A DNA stretch of 64,000 nt from Pirellulaceae bacterium (GTDB lineage Bacteria; Planctomycetota; Planctomycetia; Pirellulales; Pirellulaceae): NCBI GenBank assembly GCA_029243025.1, contig JAQWSU010000017.1, positions 124,001 to 188,000 of the forward strand, read 5' to 3'. Numbering within the stretch: position 1 is the first letter of the stretch; each line of letters starts with the position of its first letter. Shown one piece after another: positions 63,601 to 64,000 of the stretch. The notes beneath the pieces were generated by a model. It searched no databases. It had not been told where the DNA came from and saw nothing but the letters and a program-made list of their open reading frames with translations. A program made the position numbers and the translations under genes.

Positions 63601-63995
63601 CTCCCATCGACCAACCCTGTGTTGTCAAACCAGCGTGTTTCATCGCCGACCAAATTGTTGCTCGCTGTGCGAAAAACAACTGAGATCGAAAAATCGGCAG
63701 CACCCTTTAAGGGGCTCTGCACTCCAGGAACTCGAAACAGATCAACACCGTCACCCGCGTCAAAGCGCAAAACGGATCGCCCATCAATCCCGTCATGAAT
63801 TAACGTCGGCTGCCCTTCTGCACTGGCCACCATATCCGAGGTCAAATCAGCCCATTCAGCAACCACCGCACCGTCAGCCACACCATCCGTGAGCTCCTGA
63901 CCACGCCAATGCCCTACCAAATCCCCGGCGAGAAGCACGCGACTTTCAAGTTTTTCTAGTTGTCCAGATCGCCTGCGCGCGCACCTTGAGTTCAT
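57681..63995 (-). CDS. Giant CotH/LTD/LamG surface protein with dockerin-like tail
   Basis: A 2104-residue protein with start MNSRCARRRSGQLEKLESRVLLAGD (planctomycete 'LE-R-LLAGD' motif; frame open at the edge but the motif argues for this start). Domains in order: LamG/concanavalin-like (about 30-255); three to four cadherin/VCBS-like repeats (about 260-640, with repeated DGDPLSA and LANDVDADGD-type segments); a lamin-tail domain (about 640-800); a chitobiase-like domain (RYTFDGSAPTADHG); a CotH kinase-like domain (about 900-1310: HLRARYNNSWIHWDQGQRNRG, WRFYMWDVERILE); a second chitobiase-like domain; three further lamin-tail domains (about 1410-1900); and a dockerin-like Ca-binding tail (DLNRDGNVDVADID, GDSNLDRRFDSSDF; about 1912-2030). 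Probable cell-surface or matrix protein. Confidence 0.9.
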   Translation of the reverse strand: MNSRCARRRSGQLEKLESRVLLAGDLVGHWRGQELTDGVADGAVVAEWADLTSDMVASAEGQPTLIHDGIDGRSVLRFDAGDGVDLFRVPGVQSPLKGAADFSISVVFRTASNNLVGDETRWFDNTGLVDGSQLGFTTDWGLSITSAGKVAGGMGESFVSPPKSVYSAQSGLNDGAMHTATLVRQGSDLTIYVDGVNQGSRSDASSQDRSQIIDFVMGGLETSSNGFTGDIAEVRVYNGVLNSGEVSQLHTDLSSYYDNEAPVAAPDTFQLVEDGVFFSPQSILANDVDADGDPLSAVLVSDSSHGRVSLTETGTFLYVPEMNYFGIDSFTYAANDFRDSNVVTVTLEIAPSYDPAIPRADQFETEPGEVLQIPAIVGVLANDENPDGASLKAVVTNDVNFGSLTLEPDGAFVYDPQGLAGLAEFSYQIDDGTGLSVAQAVSILVNTPPSGTDDQLSVVEDIPFALTAANGLLSNDQDADGDAITAELLSDPERGDLTFEADGAIHYASDLNYYGSDSFTYRLSDGIDTSEVITVNLTIEAVDDAPIASDDGYFAAPGQGVVTTLSNGVLANDSDVDSSGLTVELVQPPANGTLDLKVDGTFTYNSAEDFVGTDSFIYRVSDGNSNSEQAEVSLFVGASPLQITEFMTANVGEIETRLREDAGGRYRGDRTTPDWIEIKNLSSSKVDISGFHLTDDEDNKTKWAFPDGTQIDGSGYLVVYATQLNMADPNLDETGRLHTNFGLTLDGEYLALAGPAGSVLSEFGDEYPEQRPGVSYGIASGGSIGYLTSATPGADNGTAYPGLVADTKFSVDRGLYDQQFEVEIVSSTAAAEIRYTFDGSAPTADHGNVYAGPISIDRTTTLRAAAFYGDYLGSNVDTQTYVFVDQVIDQSATPKTGPTGSEVEFPERWRSFRSNYEMDADITQSATYSGRMRDALVDLPTLSLTLDQEDVFGAKGLYSNPGGTNEAAASAELIYPDGEIGFQIDAGARMQGGASRNTEHVKHSMSLRFREQYGAGSLEYPLFEDSPVDTFNAIHLRARYNNSWIHWDQGQRNRGSMMREAWARDTMLAAGDLSAGYGDYVHLYLNGLYWGVYEMHERQDASHVAAYFGGEAHEYDALNGGAFVDGNDDSYDRLGDIVRSKNWGQIQEVLDVDNHIMFNIVQLYGGNQDLKTNGNWRMAGGGTGEGLWRFYMWDVERILESTSTRGTSPVSDLLGFRGRLDDIEEYRVRFADHVHRMLYNDGVLTPENAAARWMNRAGELDLAIVAESARWGDTKQRSPQTRDEHWIKEQNRLIDDYFPVRTDKAISNFRRANLYPDTDAPEFLVDGNRQHGGFADSAAVISFDNPNANDAGQLLYTLDGSDPRLEGGEISATAVVYAGGALPVAGSGQLRARIKNGTEWSALTDATFAFEIAASAENLAISELNYNPHDGMPSLGEPDLNGNAFEFIELQNIGDVPVSLAGVQLRQISVDGESEGVRFDFAAQTLAPGEYRVVVRNQDAFATRYGPNVRLAAGNDGLNGPQGVWGGGRLGDGGEMLSLFSADGEVIRQFRYDDEGAWPERADGIGSTLVLSDSQADGSQGGNWVASDLVGGTPGAADQGFAEDVVINEILTNTDAPQIDQVELLNVSGAAVDVSQWYVSDTANNLTRFQLAEGLTPLNPGDSLVLDESQLGFGFKGQANDDIWLVAATADDSLRFADSASFLATETGVSLGRWPNGEGGLFPQQTTTFGAPNSGPLLNGPIISEVNYNPTTPADETTSDAYEYVEVWNPTASPLDVTGWRLGKAVDFSFPEGTTVGPNRGLVAVSFDPADVAATTAFRTHYAIAADVELIGPFSGVLDNGGENLELQRTVAGDDSEFILVDRVRYEDDQPWPGSADGAGDSLNRLAADSYGDLVSSWLAAVPTPGTASFGPNPADLNRDGNVDVADIDFMSDRIRAQDLAYDRDQNGILDSDDLIDFVTGSMGSPMGDSNLDRRFDSSDFVLVFQAGKYEDGVAGNSSWAEGDWNADGDFDTQDFVFAFQQGEYVSAATPLDSQLAAAILSQPSRGDVTEVETQQDSRNVLPELRRARPLSEERARDMIFGDFQEDFKLATLDSDQELLDIEF

Positions 63996-64000
63996 TCGTC

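Noticed and set aside
1-64000. Search for CRISPR arrays, tRNA/rRNA genes, transposases and phage genes
   Set aside because: No regularly spaced repeat arrays, cloverleaf-like or rRNA-like sequence, transposase or phage structural motifs were recognised by eye.

Overview
The window reads as a chromosomal segment from a planctomycete, most likely a Pirellulales-type (Rhodopirellula-like) bacterium. This is inferred from lineage hallmarks seen in the sequence: two surface proteins begin with the 'LESR-VL' N-terminal motif (55614-57557 and 57681-63995), there is a DUF1501 protein, a PEP-CTERM/dockerin protein, FG-GAP/VCBS secreted proteins, a cytochrome c/beta-propeller fusion, a secreted PQQ-type propeller, and an 'NPYQTP' small membrane protein. 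Base composition looks moderate (roughly half GC, judged by eye). I saw no rRNA, tRNA, insertion sequence, prophage or CRISPR array.

Layout. 1-4.2 kb: a + strand membrane glycosylation set (flippase-like protein, GT2 polyprenyl-phosphate sugar transferase, GT-C transferase, small membrane protein). 4.2-5.1 kb: two small - strand genes. 5.4-6.8 kb: a TPR lipoprotein and an 86-aa conserved-looking protein. 6.8-11 kb: a - strand run with an internally duplicated ABC-2 permease and two CNNM/CBS proteins. 11.3-15.4 kb: a double zinc-ribbon membrane protein, an esterase and a serine carboxypeptidase. 16-18.7 kb: a stand-alone A-PCP-C NRPS-like protein flanked by long gene-poor stretches. 19.5-22 kb: a secreted pentapeptide-repeat protein with seven superrepeats. 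22.3-26.5 kb: DUF1501, cytochrome/propeller and SMP-30-like lipoprotein. 27-31 kb: hrpA. 31-33.7 kb: a PQQ-like propeller followed by a secreted protein-isoaspartate methyltransferase with an extra C-terminal domain. 33.7-36.3 kb: a ClC channel and a Spy-like small protein.

36.4-46.5 kb is the most coherent system. It is a tightly packed + strand glycan cluster: GDP-mannose 4,6-dehydratase, GDP-perosamine synthase-like aminotransferase, three GT4 transferases linked by 4-bp overlaps, an unrecognised beta-rich protein, a PglD/PerB-type acetyltransferase, a single-polypeptide ABC exporter and a GT-A transferase. The inferred product is a glycan containing N-acylated perosamine, flipped by an MsbA/PglK-like exporter.

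46.5-64 kb: an RlmM-like methyltransferase, a membrane-anchored coiled-coil/HhH protein, a VCBS protein, a secreted unknown, a U32 (RlhA-like) protein, a CAP/FG-GAP surface protein, a 34-aa membrane miniprotein at 57554-57658, and a 2104-aa CotH/LTD/LamG surface protein. Its dockerin-like tail closely resembles that of the pentapeptide protein 36 kb away.

Starts were moved from the longest frame where a ribosome binding site, signal peptide or ATGA overlap favoured an internal codon; these are stated per gene. All functional calls come from reading motifs by eye, not from database searches.
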